Source: CAWCTD01 sp963798455
Lineage (GTDB): Bacteria > Acidobacteriota > Terriglobia > Bryobacterales > Bryobacteraceae
NCBI GenBank assembly: GCA_963798455.1
Contig: CAWCTD010000003.1
Location: 1,798,001 to 1,862,000 of the forward strand
DNA: 64,000 bases
Direction: 5' to 3'
Part shown: positions 25,983 through 34,698 of the stretch, piece by piece
Layout of the letters: every line of letters begins with the position of its first letter
Position numbering within the stretch: position 1 is the first letter of the stretch
The notes under the pieces: model-generated
Database searches by the model: none
Told to the model about the DNA's origin: nothing
What the model saw: the letters and a program-made list of their open reading frames with translations, nothing else
Program-made: the position numbers and the translations under genes

Positions 25983-26790
25983 CGATCTTGAACGGCCCGG
26001 TCTCGTTAACGACCTGATAGTCGGAGGGGATCAAGAACAGCGTCGGATCAGGCTCGGCCGCGTTGAAATCCTCCAAGGTCCTTATGTTCTCCGTGCCAGG
26101 ACGTATGCTCCTTGACATCAGTGTGACGCCGAGTTCGGGGGACCTCCAGCTCTCGGTCACGGCGGAAAACGGGCGGTCGTTCCCCATGCGCGACCCGGCC
26201 GGGTAGGTGAGCGTGCTTCGGCCCCCCACAACCGTCACTCCAAACATGACCTGCGTGCCGAGAGACTCGGACCTGGCTATCGTTCCATCGGGCAGCGTGC
26301 GCGGCTCCGAAGAGGTTCTGCTTGGGGGTGCAGCTGACGCTACGCGAACCACCCGGAACTGAACGGGGACACGATGGGCCACGCGGTTCACGGAATCGAG
26401 CAAGTACCGGTAACCGCCTACTGCGTCCTGAATCTCAACCAATGTGAACGAGACCCTCGGCTTGAGACCGATGGCCCCCGGGAAAGCCTCCTGCTCGGTC
26501 CGCACTCTACCCAGCGAGTCGCGATAGATCACCATCTCAGATGGCATCTCTCTGGCGAGACGAGTGCCGTCAGCGAGCGTCTGCACGCTCTTCATAGTCT
26601 GCCGGCCTGAGTACGGTGCACCTGTAACTACTGGCAGCGGAAAGCCGGACTCCAGGTTCATCGTGATCGTGGCCGTTGAAGCCGTGGCATCCGTCCTGAA
26701 GGTCATGCCGGACGCGAGCACCTGTGAAAACACCGGGGAAGCGGCAACGAAACAGGCTACCGCAGAGAACGTGACGAACCGGGTACGCAT
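25954..26790 (-). CDS. Secreted hypothetical protein, 278 aa
   Basis: The ATG at 26790 follows a GAAGGTGAGG ribosome-binding site and gives a clean signal peptide (FVTFSAVACFVAASPVFSQ). The same frame extends upstream through repeat DNA and is not used. The mature part has repeated beta-type segments (SLGRVRTEQ, DGTIARSESLGTQ, VVGGRSTLTYPAG) with no catalytic motif. Such proteins are common in acidobacteria and unassigned. Its 3' end overlaps the DUF393 gene. Confidence 0.72.
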   Translation of the reverse strand: MRTRFVTFSAVACFVAASPVFSQVLASGMTFRTDATASTATITMNLESGFPLPVVTGAPYSGRQTMKSVQTLADGTRLAREMPSEMVIYRDSLGRVRTEQEAFPGAIGLKPRVSFTLVEIQDAVGGYRYLLDSVNRVAHRVPVQFRVVRVASAAPPSRTSSEPRTLPDGTIARSESLGTQVMFGVTVVGGRSTLTYPAGSRMGNDRPFSAVTESWRSPELGVTLMSRSIRPGTENIRTLEDFNAAEPDPTLFLIPSDYQVVNETGPFKIVIPREKDAR

Positions 26791-26836
26791 CTGGCCCTCA
26801 CCTTCGTCCCAATTGTAACTCTGATCGCTCCCGGCA

Positions 26837-26916
26837 ACCGCTCCCTCACGGTCGCGGCTCGGAAACACGCTGTCAGATTTACGATTGGTTACAGAACCGC
26901 GCGCGACAGCAAGCGG
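26837..26916. repeat. REP-like element, two inverted units
   Basis: Bases 26837-26862 (ACCGCTCCCTCACGGTCGCG plus GCTCGG) recur exactly, in inverse orientation, at 37122-37147. A second, diverged unit in opposite orientation lies at 26891-26916 (ACAGAACCGCGCGCGACAGC...), giving a head-to-head pair as in BIME-type repeats. Read as protein it yields the 'SRDREGAV' and 'ARGSVTNR' strings often mis-annotated in acidobacterial genomes. Confidence 0.75.
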
Positions 26917-26933
26917 TCTTTGCCGCCCCCCAG

Positions 26934-28226
26934 TTACACCGTCTTCTCGCGCCACTGGCGGAGGGACTCGCCGAGCGAGTTGCGGACGGTGAGGTACTCG
27001 GCGTTTTCGTACTGGTTCACACCCTCCTGGGGGTCTTTGCGCAAGTCATAAAGCTCGTTGGGCCCGGCGCCGTTGCCGCGAATCACCACTTTGAAGCGGA
27101 GATCCCGGACCATCTCGGTGTCCAAGTACGACCCGAAGACCAGGTTGCGCCACTGCCGCTTGCGCGGTAACGGCCGGTTCATGGCAGGGGCCGCATAGCT
27201 GCGGCCGCAGAGGTTGAGCTTGCCGGGCACTCCGACTCTGGTGAGTTCCGAGAGCGACGGGAACAGGTCATACGAACTGACCAGTTCCGTGCGGCCGCCC
27301 TCCACGGGAACCTTGCCCGGCCAATTCCAGATCATGGGCGTCTCGATGGCATCGGTGTACATATTAATGGGATTGGAGCCGCGCCCGGCGTCCCAAAGCC
27401 CGTGGCGTCCGGCGAGCAAGCCGCTGGCCGCCGTAAAGATCACCAGGGTATTGTCGCGGACGCCTCTCTTGTCCAGAACCGAGGTCAGCGCGGGGACCTG
27501 GTCGTCAAGCGCGCTGATGGCCGCCGCGCATTTCCGAAGGCTGCCGACGGTGTCCTTCAGGTACTCCTTGCCCTCGGCCGCGTTAGGCGCGGCAGGCAGC
27601 CAGCCCGCCGTCTCGAAGGCCGTCTTGGCGTACATGTCGTAATACTTTTGCGGGTGGCCCCCGTAGGGCGCGTGGGGGCTCAAGTGACTGACCACGAGGA
27701 AGAACGGCTGGTCCAGCTTCTGCTCTTCGAGGAACTGGACAGCCCTGCGAGTGACCAACTCGGGCAGGCAGTCCTTTTCCTGCATGGCGTACCAGGAGCG
27801 GAACCCGTGCTGGGGGCTGGCGTCGTCACCGATTCCCCACCTGCCGGCATAGCCGCAGTTGTAACCCGCGGGAGCCAGAAGGTCGGAGAGCATGATCTCG
27901 TTGCGGAACGAGGCGGGCGCGGCCCCCTCCAAGGAATCCTGGATGCCATGCTGGCGGGGAACCCGCCCCGTGAGCAGGGTCGCCCGGCTGGGAGCGCTGG
28001 CAGGGGTGCAAACGGAGTGGTGAAGAAAGCGCGTGCCCATCTTCGCCAGCAGGTCGATGTTGGGTGTGCGAATCTCCTGGTTGCCATAACAGCCAAGCAT
28101 CCAAGCGCCGAGCCCGTCGGCAAGGATCAGGACGATGTTGGGTCTCGAGACGGGGGCCGTACGCTGCGCCAGAAGCGGGGCGACGCTTCCAGCCAAGAAG
28201 GATCGGCGTGTTGTTAGAAAGGGCAC
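26934..28226 (-). CDS. Sulfatase, Ser-type active site
   Basis: 430 residues from a GTG at 28226, just after the ABC permease stop. The longer frame overlaps that gene and is rejected. A Tat-like start (TTRRSFLAGSVAPLLA) precedes the alkaline-phosphatase-fold domain: metal-binding NIVLILADGLG, then S-A-P-S-R-A-T-L-L-T-G where the formylglycine precursor is Ser rather than Cys, followed by GRVPRQHG. Later blocks FLVVSHLSPHAPYGG and NTLVIFTAASGLLAGRHG fit arylsulfatases. Ser-type enzymes need an anSME-type maturase, which is not in this window. The substrate is probably a sulfated polysaccharide. Confidence 0.87.
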   Translation of the reverse strand: MPFLTTRRSFLAGSVAPLLAQRTAPVSRPNIVLILADGLGAWMLGCYGNQEIRTPNIDLLAKMGTRFLHHSVCTPASAPSRATLLTGRVPRQHGIQDSLEGAAPASFRNEIMLSDLLAPAGYNCGYAGRWGIGDDASPQHGFRSWYAMQEKDCLPELVTRRAVQFLEEQKLDQPFFLVVSHLSPHAPYGGHPQKYYDMYAKTAFETAGWLPAAPNAAEGKEYLKDTVGSLRKCAAAISALDDQVPALTSVLDKRGVRDNTLVIFTAASGLLAGRHGLWDAGRGSNPINMYTDAIETPMIWNWPGKVPVEGGRTELVSSYDLFPSLSELTRVGVPGKLNLCGRSYAAPAMNRPLPRKRQWRNLVFGSYLDTEMVRDLRFKVVIRGNGAGPNELYDLRKDPQEGVNQYENAEYLTVRNSLGESLRQWREKTV

Positions 28227-28255
28227 AACACCATAGGTTATCCGATTTCGACACT

Positions 28256-29062
28256 CTACAGCACGTCGGCGAAACCGCGCTTGAGCTGGCGGAAGAAGAA
28301 GCCGCCGATCATGAAGGTCGCCACGGAGAAGGCCGCCAGGATCGCCAACTCCTTCAGGTCCGGAAGGTTGTGAGAGAGCAGCCTGTCCCGGTAGGCGCGG
28401 ACGACGTAGGCCATGGGGTTGACTGCGATCAAGAAGCGCGCCCAGGACGGATACTGCGCCTCGGTGATGAAAATCGGCGTGACCCAAAACCACAGGGTAA
28501 GGACCACCGCCAGAATCTGGGCTGTGTCACGCAGATAAACCTGGAGGGCGGAGACGATCCACCCGATCCCCACGGCGAACAGTCCCACAAAAAACATGTA
28601 CAGAGGCAGGAACACCAGCATGGCGCTGACGTGGTTGAGCCACACGGCTACCGCCCCCACCACCAGCGCCAGGCCGATCAGGTGGTGGACCAGCGAAGAC
28701 AGAAAAATCGACAGCGGCACCACCTCGGACGGGAAGACCGTCTTGGTGATCAGATTGGCGTTTTCGAGGAGCGAAGTGGAGGACCGCTGGACGGTGTCTT
28801 GAAAAAGCATCCAGGGCAGGAAGCCGCTGAACAGATAGAGCGAGTAGTTCTGGGTGACCTCGCCGGGCCCCAGTTTCATCTTCAGGCAGACGTCGAACAC
28901 GAACGTCCAGCTCAGCAACAGGACCAGCGGGTGGATTACCCCCCACAGCCAGCCTGCCACGGATCCTACGAATCGTTTCTCGAAGTCGCGCCGGACCATC
29001 TGGAACAGCAGGGTGCGGCGCTCGACGAGATTCCTAAGGAAGAGACTGCCGGGAAAGCGCAT
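28256..29062 (-). CDS. ABC-2 type polysaccharide/glycoconjugate export permease
   Basis: 268 residues from the ATG at 29062 (an in-frame ATG at 29095 is also possible). A cytoplasmic N-terminus (FRRDFEKR-type: MVRRDFEKRFVGSVAGWLWG) leads into six membrane helices, including PLVLLLSWTFVFDVCL, LIGLALVVGAVAVWL and MLVFLPLYMFFVGLFAVGIG. The CANPMAYVV-like loop before the last helix (AVNPMAYVVRAYRD) is typical of TagG/Wzm/KpsM. The matching ATPase gene is not adjacent on either side, so it must be elsewhere. Confidence 0.88.
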   Translation of the reverse strand: MRFPGSLFLRNLVERRTLLFQMVRRDFEKRFVGSVAGWLWGVIHPLVLLLSWTFVFDVCLKMKLGPGEVTQNYSLYLFSGFLPWMLFQDTVQRSSTSLLENANLITKTVFPSEVVPLSIFLSSLVHHLIGLALVVGAVAVWLNHVSAMLVFLPLYMFFVGLFAVGIGWIVSALQVYLRDTAQILAVVLTLWFWVTPIFITEAQYPSWARFLIAVNPMAYVVRAYRDRLLSHNLPDLKELAILAAFSVATFMIGGFFFRQLKRGFADVL

Positions 29063-29133
29063 GGTGCTTCGGATCGCGCGTGGCGACCCGATCATGCTAA
29101 CACAGGTGACGCCGATGGGAGAGAATAGCGGTA

Positions 29134-29862
29134 ATGAAGGCCGCTGCCAGGACGGACCCCGGGCGCGTGCGCCCGGCAAACGAGGATAGTGTTTTTGCCG
29201 ACCCCGAGGCGGGAGTCCTCATCGTCGCCGACGGGATGGGGGGCCACGCCGCCGGAGAAGTGGCCAGCGACCTCGCCGTCCGGACCATCTCCGGGATTCT
29301 CACGGGACCGCAGGCCGCGGGCCCGGCCGGAGTGGAAGCGCCCCACGTTCTGAGGCAGGCAATCGAGCGCGCCAATGCCGCGATCCGCACACGGGCGGCG
29401 GAGGACTGGTCGTCGCGCGGCATGGGCACCACCGTGGCGGTGGTCTTCGCCCAAGACAGCCGGCTGTGGCTCGCGCACGTGGGTGACAGCCGCATCTACC
29501 TGGTTCGTGCCGGAGAGATCCGCCGCCTCACCGAGGACCATTCCCTGGTGGCCCAAATGGTCAAAGCGGGCCAGATCACGGCCGGCGAAGCCCGTACGCA
29601 CCATCTCCGCAACGTCATCACCCGCAGCCTGGGTTTCGAAGCCAGCGTGGAGCCGGAGATCCAGGCCCTGGAGTGGGTGGCGGGCGATTACTTGCTCCTT
29701 TGCAGTGACGGCCTGACCGGCATGCTGGAGGACCAGGAAATCGCGCGCGCCGTCGCGGCGGGCCATGCGGACCTGCCGGCTGTTTGCCGCGACCTGATAG
29801 CTCTGGCGAACGAACGGGGCGGAACCGACAACATCAGCGTCGTCGTGGCGCGGAATGCGTAG
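29134..29862 (+). CDS. PP2C-family Ser/Thr protein phosphatase (Stp1-like)
   Basis: 242 residues with the metal-dependent phosphatase motifs in order: RVRPANEDSVF (Asp/Glu), LIVADGMGGHAAGEVAS, GMGTTVAVVF, LAHVGDSRIYLVR, LTEDHSLV, LLLCSDGLTGM and GGTDNISVVV. It would remove phosphate from Ser/Thr kinase targets, plausibly including those of the kinase at 3482. It starts divergently from the ABC permease and lies 8 bp before the DUF1080 gene. Confidence 0.93.
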   Translation: MKAAARTDPGRVRPANEDSVFADPEAGVLIVADGMGGHAAGEVASDLAVRTISGILTGPQAAGPAGVEAPHVLRQAIERANAAIRTRAAEDWSSRGMGTTVAVVFAQDSRLWLAHVGDSRIYLVRAGEIRRLTEDHSLVAQMVKAGQITAGEARTHHLRNVITRSLGFEASVEPEIQALEWVAGDYLLLCSDGLTGMLEDQEIARAVAAGHADLPAVCRDLIALANERGGTDNISVVVARNA

Positions 29863-29870
29863 GGGGGCTC

Positions 29871-30682
29871 ATGAAAGAAATGTTGCTGCTTGTGCTGGCG
29901 GCCGCAGCCGCACTGCCCGCCGACAATACGCTCACCCCGGAGGAGAACAAAGCCGGTTGGGTGCTCCTGTTCGACGGCGCCACCTTTCGCGGCTGGCGCG
30001 ACCCGGCCAAAGAGAACCCGCCGGGTGATTCCTGGGTGATCGAGGACGGCTGTCTCAAGACGCGGTTGAAGCCCCGCATCTCCGAGGATCTGGTGAGCGC
30101 CGCGACTTACAGCGATTTCGAGCTGACCTTCGATTGGCGCATCTCGCCGCGCGGCAACTCGGGCGTGAAGTATCGCATCCAGCGCCTCGTCTTCGTGGAC
30201 AACAGCAAGGCGCAGGAAGGCCCGGGCGGTTTCGAAGGCAGGATCAGCCGGGAAGTCGCGAATCCGGTTTCCGATCGCGCCAAGCTCGGGCCCGGCGCGG
30301 CCGCACAGGGTACGTCATCGGCTTCGAGATGCAGTTGCTGGACGATGAGCGGCACCCCGACGGCAGAAACGGTCCGAAATACAGGACAGGGGCGCTCTAC
30401 AGCATGATTGCGCCCACGGCCAGTCCGGCCAAGCCGCCGGGGGAGTGGAACAGCGGGCGGATCGTGGTGAAAGGCAGCCACATCGAGCACTGGGTTGACG
30501 GCATCAAGGTGCTCGATGGCTCGCTCGCCGACCCGGGCGTGCGCGAGGGCGCCACCAAGCGCTGGGGGCAGTACCCGGAAGTCGTGAAAATGTTCACGGC
30601 GCCCAAACCGTCCGGCCCCATCAGTCTTCAGCACCACGGCGACGAGGTCTGGTTCCGCAACATCAAGATCCGCCGCCTGTAG
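29871..30682 (+). pseudogene. DUF1080 (3-keto-glycoside hydrolase-like) secreted protein, frameshifted
   Basis: A signal peptide (MLLLVLAAAAALPAD) is followed by the DUF1080 pattern WVLLFDGATFRGWRDP, SWVIEDGCLKTR, YSDFELTFDWRISPRGNSG. Frame is lost at about 30300-30310. The rest (GYVIGFEMQLLDDERHPD, GEWNSGRIVVKGSHIEHWVD, GPISLQHHGDEVWFRNIKI) reads one base behind. Repair by one base gives about 270 residues. The domain is a concanavalin-like lectin/hydrolase fold acting on sugars. Confidence 0.85.
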
Positions 30683-31103
30683 CCGGGTAGATCTCCGAGT
30701 AGGCCTCGCGCATTTCATTGGCGATGCGCAGCACCGCGTGCAAGGACACGAAATCGCCCTTGCCGATTCCCGGACAGTAACGCTTCACCTGGCGCCACTC
30801 GTTGCGAGATCCCACAACCTCGGGCCAGAAGGGGAACGCGCGGCACTGCGTCGGCTTGGCCGGATGGATCGAACAGCCGCCGTCCTTGAGAAAGTGGCAC
30901 TGGGCATTTCGAGGCTTGCGCAAACGCAGGAGATGCCGGGTACGGTAGACAAAGCGGCGCTCGAAGCCGCGTGTACTGAGGCCCAGTAGGGCCGCCGCCC
31001 GCCGAAGGTCCCGCTCGGTCAGGTAGACGTATCCACTCACCGAACAGCAGTTTGTGCAGCCGGGCTGGCAGGTGAAGCGGAACCCGTTCACAGCACCCAG
31101 CAT
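30663..31103 (-). CDS. YkgJ-family cysteine cluster protein
   Basis: 146 residues from the ATG at 31103 (the frame allows 18 more). The CxxxCC pattern (FTCQPGCTNCC) and later CSIHPAKPTQCRAFPFWP with further Cys mark the YkgJ/UPF0153 Fe-S or zinc-binding family of unknown function. Downstream KRYCPGIGKG is also typical. The end overlaps the convergent DUF1080 gene by 20 bp. Confidence 0.85.
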   Translation of the reverse strand: MLGAVNGFRFTCQPGCTNCCSVSGYVYLTERDLRRAAALLGLSTRGFERRFVYRTRHLLRLRKPRNAQCHFLKDGGCSIHPAKPTQCRAFPFWPEVVGSRNEWRQVKRYCPGIGKGDFVSLHAVLRIANEMREAYSEIYPATGGGS

Positions 31104-31241
31104 ATCGTGTCTAATGGGAGTAAAATTGAAGTATGAAGGTCCGGCCAGCCACTGCACGCCCCGGTCTTTTTGGCTGCGACTGAACCCCGCCTTTCCTTTT
31201 TCGTTTCGATAACCTCAGCACAAAGAAGAGAGGATAAGAAA

Positions 31242-32594
31242 ATGAAAGGAATTGCTGTGGCGGTACGTCCGGACTTGCCCAATATCGTCACTTCCCTGCC
31301 CGGACCACGCGCCTCGGAGATTATCGCGCGTGACCGCGAGTTTGTTTCTCCGTCGTACACGCGCTCGTACCCGATGGTGGCGGAGCGCGGAGAGGGCGCC
31401 ATCGTCGAGGACGTGGACGGCAACCGGTTCCTCGATTTCAATGCCGGCATCGCCGTCGTGGCAACGGGTCATTGCCATCCCCGGGTGGTCGCGGCCATCC
31501 GCGAGCAGGCCCAGCGGCTCATCCACATGTCGGGAACCGATTTCTACTACGGGAACATGGTGGAGCTGGCCGCGAAGCTCTCGGCCATCGCCCCGGGCGG
31601 CGTGGCGCGGCGAGTGCATTTCGGCAACTCGGGGGCGGAGGCCATTGAGGCGGCGATCAAGGTGGCGCGCTACCACACCGGGCGCGACAAGTTCATCGCC
31701 TTCCTTGGCGCGTTCCACGGCCGCACCATGGGAGCGCTGTCGCTCACGGCGAGCAAGGCCGTCCAGCGCCGCCGCTTCGGCCCGCTGGTACCAGGGGTCC
31801 ACCACATCCCTTATGCCTACTGCTACCGGTGCGCGTATGGGAAGAAACCCGAGACCTGCGCGGTGGAGTGCGTGAAGGTCCTCGAGGAGCAGGTCTTCAA
31901 GACCATCGTGCCGGCGCAGGAAGTTGCGGCCATCGTGCTGGAGCCCATGCAGGGCGAGGGTGGCTACATCGTGCCCCCGCGGAAGTTCTTTGACGAGCTG
32001 CGGCGCGTGGCGGAGAAGCACGGAATCCTGCTCGTGGTCGATGAGGTCCAGACGGGGATGGGCCGGACCGGCAGGATGTGGGCCTCCGAGCATTTCGACC
32101 TCGTGCCGGACATGATGGCCGTGGCCAAAGGCATCGCCAGCGGGTTGCCGCTGGCGGCGACCGTCGCCCGGGCCGAGATCATGAACTGGGAACGGGGCGC
32201 CCACGCCTCCACCTTCGGCGGGAACCCGGTGTCCGTCGCTGCCGCCTTGACCACGATCGAGCTGCTTGAAGAGGGGCTGGTCGCGAACGCGGCCGCCATG
32301 GGCAAGTACATGATGGAACGCCTCGCGGGCTGGCCCCAGCGGTTCGCCTGCGTGGGCGATGTGCGCGGCCTGGGCCTCATGATCGGCGTCGAGTTCGTCA
32401 GGGACAAAGCAGCTCGCGAGAAGGCGCCGGAACTGCGTGACAAAGTGGTGCAACTGGCCTTCGAGCGCGGCTTGCTGGTGCTCGGCGCGGGCGAGAACAC
32501 CATCCGGTTGAGCCCGCCGCTGACCATCACCCGCGACCAGGCGGACTTCGCAATGGATACACTAGAGGACTGTATTCGGCTTGCAGTCCCATGA
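31242..32594 (+). CDS. Class III aminotransferase (GABA/acetylornithine type)
   Basis: 450 residues from the ATG at 31242, which follows GAGAGGA. PLP fold motifs are FLDFNAGIAVVATGHCHP, HFGNSGAEAIEAAIKVAR, AFHGRTMGALSLTASK, EPMQGEGGY, VVDEVQTGMGRTG and the Schiff-base Lys in MAVAKGIASGLPL. Closest in pattern to 4-aminobutyrate or acetyl-lysine/ornithine aminotransferases; the CYRCAYGKKPETC insertion is typical of the GabT-like branch. It overlaps the following methyltransferase by four bases. Confidence 0.92.
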   Translation: MKGIAVAVRPDLPNIVTSLPGPRASEIIARDREFVSPSYTRSYPMVAERGEGAIVEDVDGNRFLDFNAGIAVVATGHCHPRVVAAIREQAQRLIHMSGTDFYYGNMVELAAKLSAIAPGGVARRVHFGNSGAEAIEAAIKVARYHTGRDKFIAFLGAFHGRTMGALSLTASKAVQRRRFGPLVPGVHHIPYAYCYRCAYGKKPETCAVECVKVLEEQVFKTIVPAQEVAAIVLEPMQGEGGYIVPPRKFFDELRRVAEKHGILLVVDEVQTGMGRTGRMWASEHFDLVPDMMAVAKGIASGLPLAATVARAEIMNWERGAHASTFGGNPVSVAAALTTIELLEEGLVANAAAMGKYMMERLAGWPQRFACVGDVRGLGLMIGVEFVRDKAAREKAPELRDKVVQLAFERGLLVLGAGENTIRLSPPLTITRDQADFAMDTLEDCIRLAVP

Positions 32595-33118
32595 GGATTC
32601 TCGACGTCGGCTGCGGGATCAACAAGTATCCCGGGGCCATCGGCATCGACCGGAACCCCGCGCAGCCGCGCCGACGTGATTTGCGACCTGGACCGCTTTC
32701 CCTACCCGTTCGCCGGCGGCTCTTTCGACCAAGTGCGCGCCATCCACTTCATCGAGCACGTTCCGACGTGATCCGCACCATGGAGGAGTTCCACCGGCTG
32801 GTGAAGCCCGGCGGCTGGATTCTCATCGTTACCCCCCACTACACCGACTTCAGCTCCTTCTGCGACCCCACCCACCGCTGGCACCTGAACAGCTTCTCGT
32901 TTCGCTACTTCGGCGAGGACCACGGCGGCTTCGGCTACTACTCGGCGGTGAAGCTGCGTGAGATTTCCGTGCGCGTGAAGCTACTAGCCTTGTGGAGGGT
33001 TCTCGGCTTCGAGTTCCTGGTGAACCGCTTCCCCCGCTTCCGCCGCTTCTGGGAGTACTACCTGTGCTTCGTGGTGCGCGGCAAGGTGATGGAGTTCGAG
33101 TTCGAAAGAATCGAGTGA
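32591..33118 (+). CDS. Class I SAM-dependent methyltransferase with two compensating frameshifts
   Basis: The frame is open from ATG 32591 to TGA 33118 (175 aa), but residues 25-57 are nonsense in it. Shifting by one base between 32663 and 32763 reveals SRADVICDLDRFPYPFAGGS and AIHFIEH, the expected methyltransferase core between LDVGCGINKYPGAIGIDRNP and VIRTMEEFHRLVKPGGWILI. One extra C near 32663 and one missing C near 32763 cancel out. The true protein is about 175 residues. The substrate is unknown; it may act in cell-surface polymer synthesis. Confidence 0.85.
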   Translation: MRILDVGCGINKYPGAIGIDRNPAQPRRRDLRPGPLSLPVRRRLFRPSARHPLHRARSDVIRTMEEFHRLVKPGGWILIVTPHYTDFSSFCDPTHRWHLNSFSFRYFGEDHGGFGYYSAVKLREISVRVKLLALWRVLGFEFLVNRFPRFRRFWEYYLCFVVRGKVMEFEFERIE

Positions 33119-33142
33119 TTGGGTGATCTGGTGATTTTGAGA

Positions 33143-33568
33143 ATGCTCCTGCGCCTCTCCGATGGGCTTCGGCATCGGGCGAGGAAGCGCTCCTGGCCTC
33201 CGCACCTTGCTTCGGGGCGGCGCGGAGAGGACCTGGCGCACCGGTTCCTTCAGCGGCGCGGACTCAGGGTGGTGGCGCGAAACTACCGCGCGCGGTCGGG
33301 CGCCGGTGAAATCGACCTGGTGGCGTGGGATGGAGACCGGCTGGTCTTCGTGGAAGTGAAGGCACGGCGTACGGAGGAGTTCGGCGCGCCGGACAGGGCG
33401 GTCGACCGTGAGAAGCAACTCGCTCTCGTGCGTACCGCGCGAGAGTACGCACGCCGCGCCCGAATCGAGTGGGACCACGTCCGCTTCGACGTCGTCAACG
33501 TGGTCTTCTCCGATCCCCCCGCCCTGGCGCACATCAAGGACGCCTTCCCGCCAGAGCAGGCGTTATAA
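33143..33568 (+). CDS. YraN / UPF0102 nuclease-like protein
   Basis: About 141 residues from ATG 33143; an upstream ATG at 33119 is possible. The core has the endonuclease-like pattern GRRGEDLAHRFLQRRGLRV, then GEIDLVAWDGDRLVFVEVKARR with the E-I-D ... E-V-K signature, and R-E-K-Q-L near the end. YraN proteins have a restriction-endonuclease fold; their role is unclear. It follows the methyltransferase closely on the same strand. Confidence 0.9.
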   Translation: MLLRLSDGLRHRARKRSWPPHLASGRRGEDLAHRFLQRRGLRVVARNYRARSGAGEIDLVAWDGDRLVFVEVKARRTEEFGAPDRAVDREKQLALVRTAREYARRARIEWDHVRFDVVNVVFSDPPALAHIKDAFPPEQAL

Positions 33569-33608
33569 TACAGAACCGGCATCTTTATGCCTCAGGAGGG
33601 TACCTAGG

Positions 33609-34613
33609 TTGCCAGAGCTGCGTAAAGACCCCATCACCGGCCGCTGGGTGATCGTGGCCGTGGACCGGGCCATGCGGCCCACTGACTTCATTCGTGACCA
33701 TGTCGTTCCCGTCGGAGGCCACTTCTGCCCGCTGTGCCCAGGGCATGAGGAGAAAACGCCGCCCGAAGTCCTGGCCTACCGCCCCCCCGGCGGCGTGCGT
33801 GACCAAAGCGGCTGGACTTTGCGCGTGGTGCCTAACAAGTTCCCGGCGTTGCGCGTGGAAGGCGACCTCGACCGGCAGGGCGACGGTCTCTACGACAAGA
33901 TGAACGGCATCGGAGCGCACGAAGTCGTCATTGAGACGCCCAACCACATGCTCACTTTGGCGGACTTGACGGAAAAGCAGGTGGAAGACGTCTTCTGGGC
34001 CTTCCGCGATCGCATCGTGGATCTGCGCAAAGACATCCGGCTGCGCTATATCATCATCTTCAAGAATCACGGTGAGGGCGCGGGGGCCACCATGGAGCAC
34101 ACGCACTCGCAGATCATCGCCCTGCCGGTGGTCCCCAAGCGCGTGCGCGAGGAACTGGATGGCGCCAAGCGTTACTACGACTATCGCGAGCGGTGCATTT
34201 ATTGCGACATCGTGCGCCAGGAAGTCGAAGACGGCGCGCGTGTGGTTCTGGAGACAGAGCACTATGTGGCGGTCTCACCGTATGCGTCCCGCTTCCCCTT
34301 CGAGAGCTGGATTATCCCGAAGAAGCACAGCTCGCACTTCGAGAGCGTCGAAATCCCGGAGGTGAAGAACCTGGGTTGGGTCCAGCGGGCGTTGGTCCGA
34401 AAGATCGACAAGGTGCTGGAGAAGCCCGCCTACAACATCATGATCCACAGTGCGCCCACCCAGGAGGGCGCCATGGCGCACTACCACTGGCACATCGAGT
34501 TCATCCCCAAGCTGACCAAGGTGGCGGGCTTCGAGTGGGGCACGGGCTTCTACATCAACCCAACCCCGCCGGAGGAAGCCGCAAGGTTTCTCAGGGACGT
34601 CGGCCTGGTCTGA
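33609..34613 (+). CDS. galT: Galactose-1-phosphate uridylyltransferase
   Basis: 334 residues from a TTG at 33609 preceded by CAGGAGG; a much longer frame upstream overlaps YraN and is rejected. It begins LPELRKDPITGRWVIVAVDR, as GalT does. It has the zinc Cys pair FCPLCPGHE, EHTHSQIIALP, CIYCDIV, and the HYHWHIEFIPK histidine region near the active site. It converts galactose-1-phosphate and UDP-glucose in the Leloir pathway, fitting the beta-galactosidases encoded elsewhere in the window. Confidence 0.92.
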   Translation: MPELRKDPITGRWVIVAVDRAMRPTDFIRDHVVPVGGHFCPLCPGHEEKTPPEVLAYRPPGGVRDQSGWTLRVVPNKFPALRVEGDLDRQGDGLYDKMNGIGAHEVVIETPNHMLTLADLTEKQVEDVFWAFRDRIVDLRKDIRLRYIIIFKNHGEGAGATMEHTHSQIIALPVVPKRVREELDGAKRYYDYRERCIYCDIVRQEVEDGARVVLETEHYVAVSPYASRFPFESWIIPKKHSSHFESVEIPEVKNLGWVQRALVRKIDKVLEKPAYNIMIHSAPTQEGAMAHYHWHIEFIPKLTKVAGFEWGTGFYINPTPPEEAARFLRDVGLV

Positions 34614-34698
34614 GGCCGGGCTGCCAAAGGGAACCAATCCTGATCCGGAGGTGTCAAACAAGACTTGAGCCGCGCTTGGCACGGCCACAGAGGCGCCG

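Noticed and set aside
30134..30682. Separate gene with its own start downstream of the DUF1080 N-terminal part
   Set aside because: It is the continuation of the same domain after a one-base shift; upstream residues in this frame are not protein-like.
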